DNA of 64,000 nucleotides from Bacteroides thetaiotaomicron VPI-5482 (GCF_000011065.1 NC_004663.1:4340001-4404000), one strand, 5' to 3'; shown: positions 1-9,863, counted from the first letter of the stretch. The notes: generated from the sequence alone by a model not told the origin. Translations and numbers: made by a program.

Positions 1-21
1 CGGAAGACTACTTCTTTGCAG

Positions 22-1794
22 ATGTCGGTCGTACTGTCAACCTGCAACCAGCTTGAATGGCTGGAGAAGGTGTTGTGGGGATATGAAGCCCAGGATACTA
101 AGAACTTTGAATTGATTATTGCAGATGATGGTTCGCGGAAAGAAACTTATGATATGTTGCAGAGGATAACTCCGCAATTGTCCTTTCAGGTGAAGCATGT
201 ATGGCACGAAGATAAAGGATTCCGTAAATGCGATATTCTGAATAAAGGCATACTGGCTGCACAAGCAGATTACCTGCTTTTCAGTGATGGCGATTGTATT
301 CCACGTAAAGACTTCGTCTCAACTCACCTGTGTCTTCGCCGTAAAGGACGTTTCCTGTCCGGCGGATATCATAAGTTGAGTATGGATTTGTCGAAAGATA
401 TTACAAAGGACGATATATTATCCGGCAGATGTTTTGATCTGCAATGGATGAGAGGAAAAGGGATGCCTGCCTCTTTTAAAAATAATAAACTGACTGCTAC
501 AGGATTTAAAAGGTGGGCATTAAATACATTTACTCCTACCAAAGCAAGCTGGAACGGGCATAACGCTTCCGGTTGGCTAAGCGATATTCTGGCTGTGAAT
601 GGTTTTGATGAGCGTATGCAGTACGGTGGACAAGACCGTGAATTTGGAGAACGTCTGGAGAACTATGGAATTCATGGTATGCAGATACGTTACTCTACCG
701 TATGCCTCCATTTGGATCATGCAAGAGGGTATAAGACGAAAGATTCTATCCAGAAGAACCGGAACATACGAAAGCATACTCGTGGAGCAAAGGTGCAATG
801 GGCTTCTTTGGGCATTGTAAAGGATGAATTGAGAGGTCAGTCTGTGAAGGTGAACAGTTATTATGATCGCTATACACGGGAAGAAGAGAAGCTGACTTCC
901 TATAAGGAAAAAGGAGGATTCTACCGACATATCTATTCTTTGCCTTGCAGGTGGAGAAGAGCAAAGTATCATGATAAAGTGGTGCGTGCTTATCAGCAAG
1001 ACACTGATGCTCCGGCATTATCGAACCATTCGGGAGTCATTGTCTCGTTGACGACATTTCCTCCCCGTATTTCTCAACTTCATCTGATGTTGAAATCGAT
1101 TCTGTGGCAGACTTGTCCGCCCGAAAAGATAATTGTATGGTTGTCGGAACAGGAGTTTCCCGGACGGTTGAATGATCTGCCAGAAGAACTTAAAAGATTG
1201 ATGGCTAAAGGAATAGCATTCAGATTTGTGTCTGAGAATTTCCGTTCACATAAGAAGTATCATTATGTTTTCCGTGAATACCCGGATAGTAAAGTGATAA
1301 CAGTGGATGATGATCTGATTTATCCCCGGAATACGGTTGAGCGTTTGCTTTCCTTATCGTATCAGTATCCGGATACAGTTTGCGGAAACGTTATCCGGAA
1401 GATTCATATGGATGGAAATTCTTTTTCGGTATATAGAAAGTGGACGAAAGTGTTTACGATGCCGGTGAATAGCTCTTTGCAGAATGTGGCAATCGGATGT
1501 GGCGGGATTTATTATCCTCCCCATTGGTATGGAGAGGAGTTGTTTGACTGGAAAATAATCAGTGAACATTGTCCGTCTGCGGATGATTTATGGTTGAAAG
1601 CGAATGAATTAAAGAGGCGGGTCAAGGTGACAGGAGGGGGTGAATTCTATCCCCGGCCGATAGAGTTGCCTCAAACACAGAATAATAGCTTACAAAAGAA
1701 AAATAATGGGAAAACTAACCTGAATGATAAACAGTGGAAATCTTTGAATGAACTTTGGAAACTAGACGAATTATACTGTATAAATGGCAAATAA
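22..1794 (+). CDS. Two-domain glycosyltransferase (GT2 N-terminal, second GT-A-like C-terminal domain)
   Basis: Predicted cytoplasmic enzyme of surface polysaccharide synthesis with two transferase modules. Residues 1-240 look like a GT2 domain: an ADDGS nucleotide-binding motif near residue 35, SDGDC as the likely metal-binding site, and a GGQDREFGERL stretch near residue 200 like the C-terminal galactosyltransferase segment (GT7-like) fused to many GT2 enzymes. From about residue 330 a second module begins with VIVSLTTFPPRI and contains ITVDDDLIYP, a plausible DxD site. The ATG at 22 matches the usual family N-terminus (MSVVLST), but the frame is open to base 1, so a start upstream of the window cannot be excluded; a TTG at 16 is also possible. 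Sugar specificity cannot be read from the sequence. The gene is the left edge of the glycan locus. Confidence 0.85.
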   Translation: MSVVLSTCNQLEWLEKVLWGYEAQDTKNFELIIADDGSRKETYDMLQRITPQLSFQVKHVWHEDKGFRKCDILNKGILAAQADYLLFSDGDCIPRKDFVSTHLCLRRKGRFLSGGYHKLSMDLSKDITKDDILSGRCFDLQWMRGKGMPASFKNNKLTATGFKRWALNTFTPTKASWNGHNASGWLSDILAVNGFDERMQYGGQDREFGERLENYGIHGMQIRYSTVCLHLDHARGYKTKDSIQKNRNIRKHTRGAKVQWASLGIVKDELRGQSVKVNSYYDRYTREEEKLTSYKEKGGFYRHIYSLPCRWRRAKYHDKVVRAYQQDTDAPALSNHSGVIVSLTTFPPRISQLHLMLKSILWQTCPPEKIIVWLSEQEFPGRLNDLPEELKRLMAKGIAFRFVSENFRSHKKYHYVFREYPDSKVITVDDDLIYPRNTVERLLSLSYQYPDTVCGNVIRKIHMDGNSFSVYRKWTKVFTMPVNSSLQNVAIGCGGIYYPPHWYGEELFDWKIISEHCPSADDLWLKANELKRRVKVTGGGEFYPRPIELPQTQNNSLQKKNNGKTNLNDKQWKSLNELWKLDELYCINGK

Positions 1795-1874
1795 GAGGTA
1801 ATTGTTTGATTTGAGAGTGTTTAGATTGTATTATCGAATCACAGACAAGTGTGAAATTTATTTAAAATCGAGGG

Positions 1875-1882
1875 TAGTTTTG
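1875..1882 (+). promoter_or_regulatory. Bacteroides-type -7 promoter box before the GT2/GT4 run
   Basis: TAGTTTTG fits the TAnnTTTG consensus, about 75 bp upstream of the GT2 start at 1957. No clear -33 TTTG is visible. It would allow separate transcription of the genes from 1957 to 5477. Confidence 0.45.
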
Positions 1883-1956
1883 CAGTATTCCTTGTTATAT
1901 AGCATTCTATATAGAAGGGGCTGCAGTAAAAATAAAAAGTTGACAAGTAGAATAAT

Positions 1957-2967
1957 ATGAATACTAATATCTCTGGACCATTGATTAGTCTTATAGTGCC
2001 TGTTTATAATGTAAAGGACTATTTGAAGACTTGTCTGCAATCTATACTGGAGCAGACCTATAAGAACCTTGAGATTATCTTAGTTGATGATGGTTCTGAC
2101 GACGGCTCTTCCGGTATCTGCGATGAGTATGCGCGTATGGATCAGCGCATTAAGACTATTCATTTGCCTCATAGTGGGGTGAGTGCTGCCCGTAATGCCG
2201 GTTTGGCTGCAGCTACGGGAGAGCTCTTGGGTTTTGTTGACAGTGATGACTGGATTGATCATGATATGTATCAGTATCTTTACACTTTGATGCAAGAGCA
2301 TGATGCAGATGTTTCTGCTTGTACTTATCTTCTTGAGCAGGAGGGAAGACCTTCTAAAATAATCAACAACACGGGTAAGCTGTATGTTTTTTCCAGAAAG
2401 GAGATTATACGTGCTTTGGTAAAGAATGACTTGGTAAAGAACTATTTATGGGCGAAGCTCTTTAAACGTAAATTGTTTGACCGCCTTTCATTCCCTGTCG
2501 GACGGGTTTATGAGGACGTAGCTGTATTATATAAAGTATTTTATAGCTCTCAGAAAGTGGTATTGAGTTGTGTCTCTAAATACCATTATATGATTCATAA
2601 GAATGAAAGCATTACTCGTGGTGGTTATGATCCGGTAAAGGAATATCATTATTTCCTGAGTCTTTATGAACAGGATAAGTTTATTCAGAATGCGGAACTT
2701 GGAGGTGAATCTTCCGTTGGCGTACTTAAGAGGGGGATTCATTTGATTAACCATACTTTGTTGTGCCCTCCGTCACCGGCTTTTGAGGATATAATAGATG
2801 AAACGATGTTGAAAATGCGTGAATATCGTCATATTACTCCTTGGCAACTAGGCCCGAGTATGTCAATCAAACGATATTTTATGTGTAAACACTTCGGCTT
2901 CTATAGGATGCTATATCGTGGTTATCGTGCTATATTTAAGAGAAAGCACAAATTGTTGATTGACTAG
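1957..2967 (+). CDS. GT2 family glycosyltransferase
   Basis: Single-domain GT2 transferase, 336 aa, of the capsule/EPS type. It begins with the typical LISLIVPVYNVKDYL and carries LVDDGS near residue 47 for nucleotide binding, AARNAGL near residue 75, and VDSDDW near residue 94 as the DxD-like metal site. The C-terminal third is poorly conserved helical sequence that usually sets acceptor choice. No membrane segment is seen, so it should act at the inner face of the inner membrane. Its stop is two bases from the next start at 2969, so the two are probably co-transcribed. Donor and acceptor are not predictable. Confidence 0.92.
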   Translation: MNTNISGPLISLIVPVYNVKDYLKTCLQSILEQTYKNLEIILVDDGSDDGSSGICDEYARMDQRIKTIHLPHSGVSAARNAGLAAATGELLGFVDSDDWIDHDMYQYLYTLMQEHDADVSACTYLLEQEGRPSKIINNTGKLYVFSRKEIIRALVKNDLVKNYLWAKLFKRKLFDRLSFPVGRVYEDVAVLYKVFYSSQKVVLSCVSKYHYMIHKNESITRGGYDPVKEYHYFLSLYEQDKFIQNAELGGESSVGVLKRGIHLINHTLLCPPSPAFEDIIDETMLKMREYRHITPWQLGPSMSIKRYFMCKHFGFYRMLYRGYRAIFKRKHKLLID

Positions 2968-2968
2968 A

Positions 2969-4210
2969 ATGACTAAGGAAAAGATAGCTTTTATAGTAGT
3001 TCGTTATGGAAAAGATATAAACGGAGGTGCTGAATATCATTGTCGTATGCTGGCCGAAAGGCTGGTTAACGATTATGATGTTGAAGTATTGACTACGTGT
3101 GTCAAGAATTATGTTACCGGTGATAATGAATATCCTGAAGGAGAAGAAATCCTGAATGGAGTTTTGGTACGTCGATTCTATTCAGATCCTGTTGAACCGG
3201 ACTTACATAAAAGCTATGTCAGGCAGGCGGCTCCGGCAAAGAAGTGGAGGCACTTCTTGTACAGATGTCGTCTTTTGAAGCCTTTGTCTTATGTGAAACC
3301 GATTTGGCATTATAAAGAACAAGAAGAAATAAAGGCCTTGAATAGTCAGGTTTTTTATTCATCTTCAATGTATGCTTTTATAAGAGAGAATAAAGCTTCT
3401 TATAGAGCATTCATTCCGCTTTCCTTTTTCCCTCATACTTATTATACTGCACTATATGCACCGGAGAAGACGATTCTGATTCCTACTATGCATAATAACG
3501 GTTCATCCTTTCGTTCTATTATTACTTCTGTTTTCTCTGAGGTTGCCTATATTGGATTTAATATAGAAGCAGAACAGAAATTGGTAGAGAATATAGTTGG
3601 AAAGCCTTTGGCTGCTCACGGCATTATAAGTGTAGGTATAGAGAAGACGAAAGCTGCTGATTGGGAGCAAACAAAGGTAAAATATAATTTGCCGGAAGAT
3701 TATCTATTGTATGTAGGGAGAATTGATGCTATAAAGTTGAATAATATAGTTGATTACTTTTTAAGCTATAAAAAGAAATATGTAGGTTCTCGATTAAAGC
3801 TAGTTTTAGTCGGAGGCATTTTTGGAAAGACAGTCGAACATCCGGATATAATTTACACAGGTTTTGTTGATGATGCGGAGAAAGTAGCGATTCAGTTGAA
3901 TGCTAAAGTAATAGTGAATCCTTCCAGATATGAAAGTTTATCACTTATTTTACTTGAAACGATGAGCGAAGGTAAGGCGATGTTGGTCAATGGCAGGTGT
4001 AATGTGTTGAGAGAACATTGTGAAAAGAGTAATTATGCAGCTTTGTATTATATGAATCGCAGAGATTTTATGCGAAAATTGCATAACCTTGAGAACTCAG
4101 AAACATTACGTCAACAGATGGGAGAGAAAGGGCGTCACTATGTTCAGGAGAATTATAATTGGGAGATGATTATAGGACGGATGAAAAATGTGATTCAGAT
4201 GCTCTCATAA
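2969..4210 (+). CDS. GT4 family glycosyltransferase, paralogue 1 of 3
   Basis: Predicted retaining GT-B transferase. The ATG at 2969 gives MTKEKIAFIVVRYG, which matches the starts of both paralogues, so an upstream in-frame TTG at 2960 is rejected. The N-terminal domain has the donor-independent INGGAEYH loop near residue 20. The C-terminal domain has LLYVGRID, and the GT4 E-x7-E motif in PSRYESLSLILLET places glutamates at about residues 322 and 330 for nucleotide-sugar binding. It is strongly similar along its whole length to the genes at 4236-5477 and 5482-6723, a recent local triplication. The three may add related sugars at different positions in one repeat unit. Confidence 0.9.
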   Translation: MTKEKIAFIVVRYGKDINGGAEYHCRMLAERLVNDYDVEVLTTCVKNYVTGDNEYPEGEEILNGVLVRRFYSDPVEPDLHKSYVRQAAPAKKWRHFLYRCRLLKPLSYVKPIWHYKEQEEIKALNSQVFYSSSMYAFIRENKASYRAFIPLSFFPHTYYTALYAPEKTILIPTMHNNGSSFRSIITSVFSEVAYIGFNIEAEQKLVENIVGKPLAAHGIISVGIEKTKAADWEQTKVKYNLPEDYLLYVGRIDAIKLNNIVDYFLSYKKKYVGSRLKLVLVGGIFGKTVEHPDIIYTGFVDDAEKVAIQLNAKVIVNPSRYESLSLILLETMSEGKAMLVNGRCNVLREHCEKSNYAALYYMNRRDFMRKLHNLENSETLRQQMGEKGRHYVQENYNWEMIIGRMKNVIQMLS

Positions 4211-4235
4211 GTAGAATGTTGTATTAAGGGAAGCT

Positions 4236-5477
4236 ATGAAGAAAGAGAAAGTTGCTTTTGTTGTTGTCAGATATGGCAAAAATATAAATGGCGGGGCTGA
4301 ATATCATTGTCAGATGTTAGCAGAACGGTTAGTATCTGATTATGATGTGGAAGTACTTACTACCTGTGTCAGAGATGTTGCGACAGGCGAAAATATATAT
4401 CCGGAAGGTGAGGAAGAATGGAATGGAGTGGTGATTCGTCGTTTTAGGACTAATCCTGTTCAGCGTGAAAAGGAACGCTATTTCGCAAAGAAGGCTAAAC
4501 CAGCAAGAAAACTACGCCAGTTCCTTTTTAAATTAGGAATCTTGAAATACTTGTCTTATTTGATTCCTGTATGGTCTTACAAACATGATGATGAGGTACA
4601 AGCGATGAAGAGTGATAAATTCTATTCGTCCGCATTGAATGATTATATTCGTGATCATATAGATGAATATAAAGCATTTATAGCAATGTCTTCTGATTAT
4701 GTCACCTTTTATTACACTGCATTGTATGCAGGTAGAAAAACAATAGCTATTCCTACAATGCATAATATGGGTATTTCTTTCCGTTCTGTATTAACATCTG
4801 CTTTTTCAAAGATAGCTTATGTTGGTTTTAATACCGGAGAGGAACAGAGGCTTGCTGAAAATATTCTGGGTAAGGCTTTGGGGGCTCATGGGATATTGAG
4901 TGTAGGAATAGAGGAGTCTTTATCCGCAGATTGGGCGATGACAAAAGAAAAGTTTCAATTACCAGAGAAATATTTGTTATATATTGGTCGTATTACTCCT
5001 AAAAAGATTCATCGTTTACTTACATATTTTGTGAACTATAAGAAGAAATATTCAGATTCAACATTAAGATTAGTATTAGTAGGTGGGCTGGCTATGGAGC
5101 GATTTGAGCATCCTGATGTTATATACACAGGCTTTGTCAGTGATGAGGAGAAAATGTCAATTCTACAGCATGCCGATATTGTAGTGAATCCTTCTCGTTA
5201 TGAAAGCCTTTCTTTAATACTTTTAGAGGCTATGAGTCAAAAGAGGCCAATGCTTGTAAACGGACATTGTAAGGTCTTGAAAGAACATTGTTTAAAAAGT
5301 GATTTTGCTTCTTTTTATTACATGAATAATCGCGGGTTTAATCAGGCACTTCGACGGATTGAACAATCGGAAGATTTGAGAGAGGAGATGGGAGAGAAAG
5401 GTGTATTTTATGTGAAATCGAACTATAATTGGACTTTGATTATGGGGCGCTTAAAGCAAGCTATCAAGAGTATCTAA
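4236..5477 (+). CDS. GT4 family glycosyltransferase, paralogue 2 of 3
   Basis: 413 aa, same layout as its neighbour: MKKEKVAFVVVRYG start, INGGAEYH loop, LLYIGRIT at the opening of the C-terminal Rossmann domain, and PSRYESLSLILLEA with the E-x7-E pair. It lies 25 bp after paralogue 1 on the same strand and is probably in the same transcript. It converges on the inverted third copy with only four bases between the two stop codons, leaving no space for a private terminator. No inactivating change is visible, so all three copies appear functional. Confidence 0.9.
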   Translation: MKKEKVAFVVVRYGKNINGGAEYHCQMLAERLVSDYDVEVLTTCVRDVATGENIYPEGEEEWNGVVIRRFRTNPVQREKERYFAKKAKPARKLRQFLFKLGILKYLSYLIPVWSYKHDDEVQAMKSDKFYSSALNDYIRDHIDEYKAFIAMSSDYVTFYYTALYAGRKTIAIPTMHNMGISFRSVLTSAFSKIAYVGFNTGEEQRLAENILGKALGAHGILSVGIEESLSADWAMTKEKFQLPEKYLLYIGRITPKKIHRLLTYFVNYKKKYSDSTLRLVLVGGLAMERFEHPDVIYTGFVSDEEKMSILQHADIVVNPSRYESLSLILLEAMSQKRPMLVNGHCKVLKEHCLKSDFASFYYMNNRGFNQALRRIEQSEDLREEMGEKGVFYVKSNYNWTLIMGRLKQAIKSI

Positions 5478-5481
5478 ATCT

Positions 5482-6723
5482 TTATATATTTTCGATAACA
5501 TGCTTTAGTTTATTCATTATTATGTTCCAGTCGTAATTACTGTTAACGTAAGAATATCCTTTTTCTCCCATCTCTAATCTAAGATTGGTAGAAGAGTCTA
5601 GCATATGAAGCTTATCAATGAAACTTTTTTCATTAGTGTAGTATAAAGCAGCATTATTACTTTTATGGCAATGTTCTTTCAATACATTACAATTGCCATT
5701 GACCAGCATCGCTTTTTTTAAAGCCATTGCTTCCAGTAATATAAGTGATAGGCTTTCATACAGTGATGGGTTGATTACAATCTTTGCATGTTGAATGATT
5801 GATATCTTTTCTTGTTCTTCAACAAAATTAGTATATATAATATCCGGATGATTAAAAGGATCACTATATTGTTTGCCTACAAGAACAAACTTTAAATCAG
5901 AATTAGGATATACCTTTTTATAGTTGAGGAAATAAGTATACACATTGTTAAGCTTGCCTTGGTCTACTCTCCCTACATAGAGCATATATTCATCAGGAAG
6001 ATTATACTTTTCTTGGGTCACTGCCCAGTCTGATGGAGCACTTAGCTCTATCCCTACGCTTACAATACTGTGGGGTGCCATGTGCATACCAAATATTTTT
6101 CTTGCTAGTTTTTGTTCTGCTGTTGTGTTGAAAGCGATGTAGGCTGCCTTTGTAAAGACTTGTGTCAAGGTTGAGCGAAATGCAGTTTTGTGATAATGCA
6201 TTGTAGGGATTACAATAGTCTTTTCTGGTGCATATAAAGTTGTGTAATATACATGAGAATAATCTATTGTAATAGGGATGATTGCTTTGTAATTATCTTT
6301 ATTTTCTTTTATGAAATTGAAGAGAGCCGGAGAATGGAAAACTTGGCTACCGAGTGCTTCTAGTTCTTCTTTTTCTTTGAAATGCCAAATAGGGAAAAAG
6401 TAAGAAGCAATAGCTAGAAAGTGACATTTGTATAAAAAACGTCTTAATTTATAAGCCGGTTTAGCTTTCTTTTTATAAAAGTTTTCAAGTTCAGGATGAG
6501 TGGGATTAGTTTTAAAACGGCGAACAATGACTTTATTGATAATCTCTTTTTCCTTAAACTCAAGATTTTCTCCAGTTCTATAATTATCTACACAAGTAGT
6601 TAGAACTTCAACGTTATAATCATTGGTGAGTCTTTCGGCTAGCATTCTACAATGATACTCTGCTCCTCCATTGATATTTAATCCGTAACGTACAACAACA
6701 AATGCTATATTTTCCTTACTCAT
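5482..6723 (-). CDS. GT4 family glycosyltransferase, paralogue 3 of 3, inverted
   Basis: 413 aa on the opposite strand from its two paralogues. The product starts MSKENIAFVVVRYG, has INGGAEYH, LLYVGRVD and PSLYESLSLILLEA with the E-x7-E motif. Divergence from the other two copies is spread along the whole protein, so the inversion is not a very recent duplicate of either one. It has its own promoter at 6746-6753, back to back with the promoter of the next plus-strand gene. Expression can therefore differ from paralogues 1 and 2. Confidence 0.9.
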   Translation of the reverse strand: MSKENIAFVVVRYGLNINGGAEYHCRMLAERLTNDYNVEVLTTCVDNYRTGENLEFKEKEIINKVIVRRFKTNPTHPELENFYKKKAKPAYKLRRFLYKCHFLAIASYFFPIWHFKEKEELEALGSQVFHSPALFNFIKENKDNYKAIIPITIDYSHVYYTTLYAPEKTIVIPTMHYHKTAFRSTLTQVFTKAAYIAFNTTAEQKLARKIFGMHMAPHSIVSVGIELSAPSDWAVTQEKYNLPDEYMLYVGRVDQGKLNNVYTYFLNYKKVYPNSDLKFVLVGKQYSDPFNHPDIIYTNFVEEQEKISIIQHAKIVINPSLYESLSLILLEAMALKKAMLVNGNCNVLKEHCHKSNNAALYYTNEKSFIDKLHMLDSSTNLRLEMGEKGYSYVNSNYDWNIIMNKLKHVIENI

Positions 6724-6745
6724 ATTAATATAATAAGCTTTCCGG

Positions 6746-6827
6746 CAAAGATACGATTATTAATGATAACCTGGGAACTTAAAATCTGGTTTTTATTTTA
6801 CTGATAATACTATATTCTCTATCTTTG
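6746..6827. promoter_or_regulatory. Divergent Bacteroides promoter pair
   Basis: On the minus strand TATCTTTG occupies 6746-6753, 23 bp from the inverted GT4 start. On the plus strand a second TATCTTTG occupies 6820-6827, 28 bp before the GT2 start at 6856. Both match TAnnTTTG exactly. The two transcripts diverge from an intergenic space of 132 bp that is very AT-rich. Confidence 0.7.
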
Positions 6828-6855
6828 TGCGTAAGTTTATTAATGGAGAGCATGC

Positions 6856-7845
6856 ATGGAGAATAATTATTTGATAAGTGTGATTGTACCTGTACATAAT
6901 ACAGTTAATTATTTGCGAAAATGTATTGAATCTATACGAAATCAATCTTTAGAAAATATAGAGATAATTCTGGTAGATAATTTATCAACTGATGGATCTT
7001 CTGAGGTATGTGATGAATATGCAAGTATGGATACTCGGGTAAAAGTAATTCATCTTTCGGTAGCTAATGCATCTGTAGCTCGTAATGCTGGCATTGATAT
7101 GGCTTCTGCTCCATATATAGGGTTTATAGACAGTGATGATTATATTGACGTCAATATGTATGAGGAATTGCTTGCTGCAATTAGTTCATATGGTGTTGAT
7201 TTGGTATATTCCAATTTTCAGATTGAACATGACGACGGGCATATAGACTCTTTTGAACCTAATAGTGGTATGGTCTGTGAAAGATCTTCGAAGGAGGTGG
7301 TGTATGATATGATGTGTGATCGATTGAATAGCTCTTGTTGTACGAAACTCTTTAAGAAGACACTTTTTTCTTCATTAAAATTTCCTATACATAATATGTA
7401 TGAGGATCGTCTTATCTTGCATCAGTGGATATTAGAGTCTGAAAAAGTAGTGTGGATTGATAAGGCATTTTATCATTATGTAAAAAGAAGCTCTAGTATT
7501 TGCCATGTTATTTCACCATTACAACGTTATCATTTCTTTTTAGCACAATTTTGCCGCTTGGAGTTTATTAATAATAATCTATTGTTCGATACGAAAGAAC
7601 AATATAATATGAAAACATCCCTTGTTAAGAGCTGCTTAAGGACTTTTAAAGAGATGCGTTCTTTTCCTTTTAGCGAAAGTCGTGCCTATGTTGTTGATAT
7701 GAAGAATAATTTGAAGAAATTAATTCCTCTGTCTAAAAAGGAACTTGATATTAAATGTTATAAACGGCTGAGAAAGATTGTTTATTTTTGGCCTATTTAT
7801 TATTGGGTACATTTTAAACTTAAAAAGATAAATAGTGGAGAATAA
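6856..7845 (+). CDS. GT2 family glycosyltransferase, tandem paralogue A
   Basis: 329 aa GT2 enzyme. It has the start ISVIVPVHNTVNYL, the site LVDNLS near residue 39 where most relatives have DDGS, ARNAGI, and IDSDDY near residue 93 as the metal-binding acidic cluster. It is close to the next gene throughout, both in length (each 329 aa) and in the unusual VDNLS variant. It overlaps that gene by 11 bp, so the pair is translationally coupled. A preceding promoter box lies at 6820. Predicted to add one sugar to a lipid-linked glycan; specificity unknown. Confidence 0.9.
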   Translation: MENNYLISVIVPVHNTVNYLRKCIESIRNQSLENIEIILVDNLSTDGSSEVCDEYASMDTRVKVIHLSVANASVARNAGIDMASAPYIGFIDSDDYIDVNMYEELLAAISSYGVDLVYSNFQIEHDDGHIDSFEPNSGMVCERSSKEVVYDMMCDRLNSSCCTKLFKKTLFSSLKFPIHNMYEDRLILHQWILESEKVVWIDKAFYHYVKRSSSICHVISPLQRYHFFLAQFCRLEFINNNLLFDTKEQYNMKTSLVKSCLRTFKEMRSFPFSESRAYVVDMKNNLKKLIPLSKKELDIKCYKRLRKIVYFWPIYYWVHFKLKKINSGE

Positions 7846-8824
7846 GTATTTGGTTAGTATAATAGTGCCTGTTCATAATACCGCTGATTATTTGCATAAA
7901 TGTATTGAATCATTACGTAGTCAGACATTACAGCAGATTGAAATAATCTTGGTTGATAATTTATCTGTTGATGGTTCTTCTGAGATATGTGATGAATATG
8001 CGAAAATTGACAAACGTATTAAAGTGCTACATCTTTCTATAGCTGGACTCTCTATTGCTCGTAATGCTGGCATGCGTATAGCTTCTGCTCCTTACATTGG
8101 TTTTGTTGACAGTGACGACTATGTTGAACCTGCAATGTTTGAGAAAATGTTAGATGCAATGGTACAAAGTGATGCGGAAATTGCATATTGTAATTTTCTT
8201 CTTGAATATGAATTTAAACCAAACGAGTCTCCTTACCGGAATTCTGGAGATATTGTTATTCGAGATCCAAAGAATGTATTACAAGATATGATGATGGAAA
8301 AAGTTAGTTGTTCTGCTTGTACAAAGCTTTATAAGAGTGGCTTTCTGACATCATTACAATTCCCAGAGGGGAAAAATTATGAAGACAGACTTGTAATGTA
8401 TGAATGGGTTGCTCTATGTAAGAAAGTTGTATGGGTAGATAGCCCTTTTTATCATTATGTAGAACGACAAACGAGTATATGTCACACGATGTCTCCTATG
8501 AATCTTTATCATTATTTTTTGGCAGAATATGCCCGCATGAGGTTCATGGAGAAATATTCTCTATTTGAAGAAGAAGATCTTTTTAAAATTAGGACTAGGT
8601 TGATTGGGACTTGTCTTACAATATTTAAGGAGATACTTTTGAAGGTGAATTTGAGAGAATTCAAAGAACCTGTTAAGGATATGAGGCAGAAAATGAAAGA
8701 GATAGCTGCATTGCCTGAAGATACATATGAATTGAAATATCGCAGGAGGGTAAGAAAAATAGCTTATCATTGGCATTTGTACTACTTGACTCATTTCCTG
8801 TTTAAAAAAGGTGGAGATTCGTGA
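7835..8824 (+). CDS. GT2 family glycosyltransferase, tandem paralogue B
   Basis: 329 aa, starting at a GTG codon inside the end of the previous gene. The start is supported because MENKYLVSIIVPVHNT aligns with the neighbour's MENNYLISVIVPVHNT from the first residue. It has LVDNLS, ARNAGM and VDSDDY. The pair is a clean tandem duplication. The gene is followed by an A/T-rich hairpin shared with the convergent minus-strand operon. Confidence 0.9.
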   Translation: MENKYLVSIIVPVHNTADYLHKCIESLRSQTLQQIEIILVDNLSVDGSSEICDEYAKIDKRIKVLHLSIAGLSIARNAGMRIASAPYIGFVDSDDYVEPAMFEKMLDAMVQSDAEIAYCNFLLEYEFKPNESPYRNSGDIVIRDPKNVLQDMMMEKVSCSACTKLYKSGFLTSLQFPEGKNYEDRLVMYEWVALCKKVVWVDSPFYHYVERQTSICHTMSPMNLYHYFLAEYARMRFMEKYSLFEEEDLFKIRTRLIGTCLTIFKEILLKVNLREFKEPVKDMRQKMKEIAALPEDTYELKYRRRVRKIAYHWHLYYLTHFLFKKGGDS

Positions 8825-8828
8825 ATAG

Positions 8829-8878
8829 AAAAAGGGATATTTACTTAATATCTCACTAGATAGTTTTTTTCCCTTTTT
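8829..8878. terminator. Possible bidirectional terminator
   Basis: AAAAAGGG at 8829-8836 pairs with CCCTTTTT at 8871-8878, with an inner GATAT/ATATC hairpin. A-rich and T-rich flanks make it usable from both strands, between the plus-strand GT2 ending at 8824 and the minus-strand operon ending at 8877. The loop is long, so confidence is modest. Confidence 0.4.
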
Positions 8879-9857
8879 ACTTCCTTTCTTTTCCTTTTAT
8901 ATCGAACCATTTTGCTAATCTTATCTGAATGAATCTGAGATGGAATCGGCGGACTCTTCTCCGCATACGTGCGGATACATAACTAGGATTAATGAGTTTT
9001 GAATAGTGTCTGGCCTTTTTATACATGCCCAGACACATATACTTATCGTATAGATCATAGTAAAAGCAACTTAAGGATCGTAAGTATGGCTCTGTTAATG
9101 GAGTATTAAATTTGTGGATATAAAATGCAGTTATATCAATGGTCGATAATATGAATCTTTCATATTTCTGTATATCATTAGAATGACTTGCTGATTCTTC
9201 TAAGACACGGTATACCGTAGTGCTTTCTGGAAGAAACTTTATTTTGTGATAATATGATATCCATAGCCACATAGGATAGTCTCCCATTAGCCAGTTTTTG
9301 CTCTTGGGTTCCACTTCTTTCAAGTACTCCATTACTAAGGCACTGCGTATGCAAGATGTAAGGGTTGGAATACAATTTCCGGATAATAACTCTATATAAC
9401 CATTAAATTTCCGTCCAATAATATCTTCTTCTATTTTGCCTTTCTTTTGGTTATATACCTTGCTGGTAGTATATATCATGCCGTAATCAGGATTGTTTTC
9501 TAGAAAATCGATTTGTTTCTGAAGTTTTAATGGGTCAATCCAATAATCGTCTCCTTCGCATATTGCAATATACTTTCCTCTGACTCGTGAGCATTGGTAT
9601 TTGGCAAAGATATCTTCTTTCTTTGAGTATTTGTTTTCTTTCTGATATATGGGTCTTATGACTTGAGGGTGATTATGCTCGTACTCGCGAATGATATCAG
9701 GAGTATTATCAGTGGATGCATCATCATGGATTAGAATTTCAAATGGAAAATTGGTCTTTTGCATTAGAAAACCATCTAGACACTGGGATATATATAATCC
9801 ATGATTATATGTGCTACAAATTATACTTACTAATGGAGTATTTGCTATATCTTTCAT
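8877..9857 (-). CDS. GT2 family glycosyltransferase, last gene of minus-strand operon
   Basis: 326 aa GT2 transferase: LVSIICSTYNHGLYI at the N-terminus, LIHDDASTDNT near residue 41 for nucleotide binding, and ICEGDDYW near residue 100 as the metal site. The C-terminal tail is basic, rich in Arg and Lys, which could hold it to the membrane. It is the fifth and last gene of the operon starting at 13783, six bases after the GNAT gene. It probably transfers the sugar made or modified by the upstream enzymes. Confidence 0.9.
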   Translation of the reverse strand: MKDIANTPLVSIICSTYNHGLYISQCLDGFLMQKTNFPFEILIHDDASTDNTPDIIREYEHNHPQVIRPIYQKENKYSKKEDIFAKYQCSRVRGKYIAICEGDDYWIDPLKLQKQIDFLENNPDYGMIYTTSKVYNQKKGKIEEDIIGRKFNGYIELLSGNCIPTLTSCIRSALVMEYLKEVEPKSKNWLMGDYPMWLWISYYHKIKFLPESTTVYRVLEESASHSNDIQKYERFILSTIDITAFYIHKFNTPLTEPYLRSLSCFYYDLYDKYMCLGMYKKARHYSKLINPSYVSARMRRRVRRFHLRFIQIRLAKWFDIKGKERK

Positions 9858-9863
9858 TCAATA

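Noticed and set aside
577..999. Minus-strand open frame inside the first glycosyltransferase
   Set aside because: Shadow frame; no start context or recognisable motifs, and the plus-strand gene is complete here.
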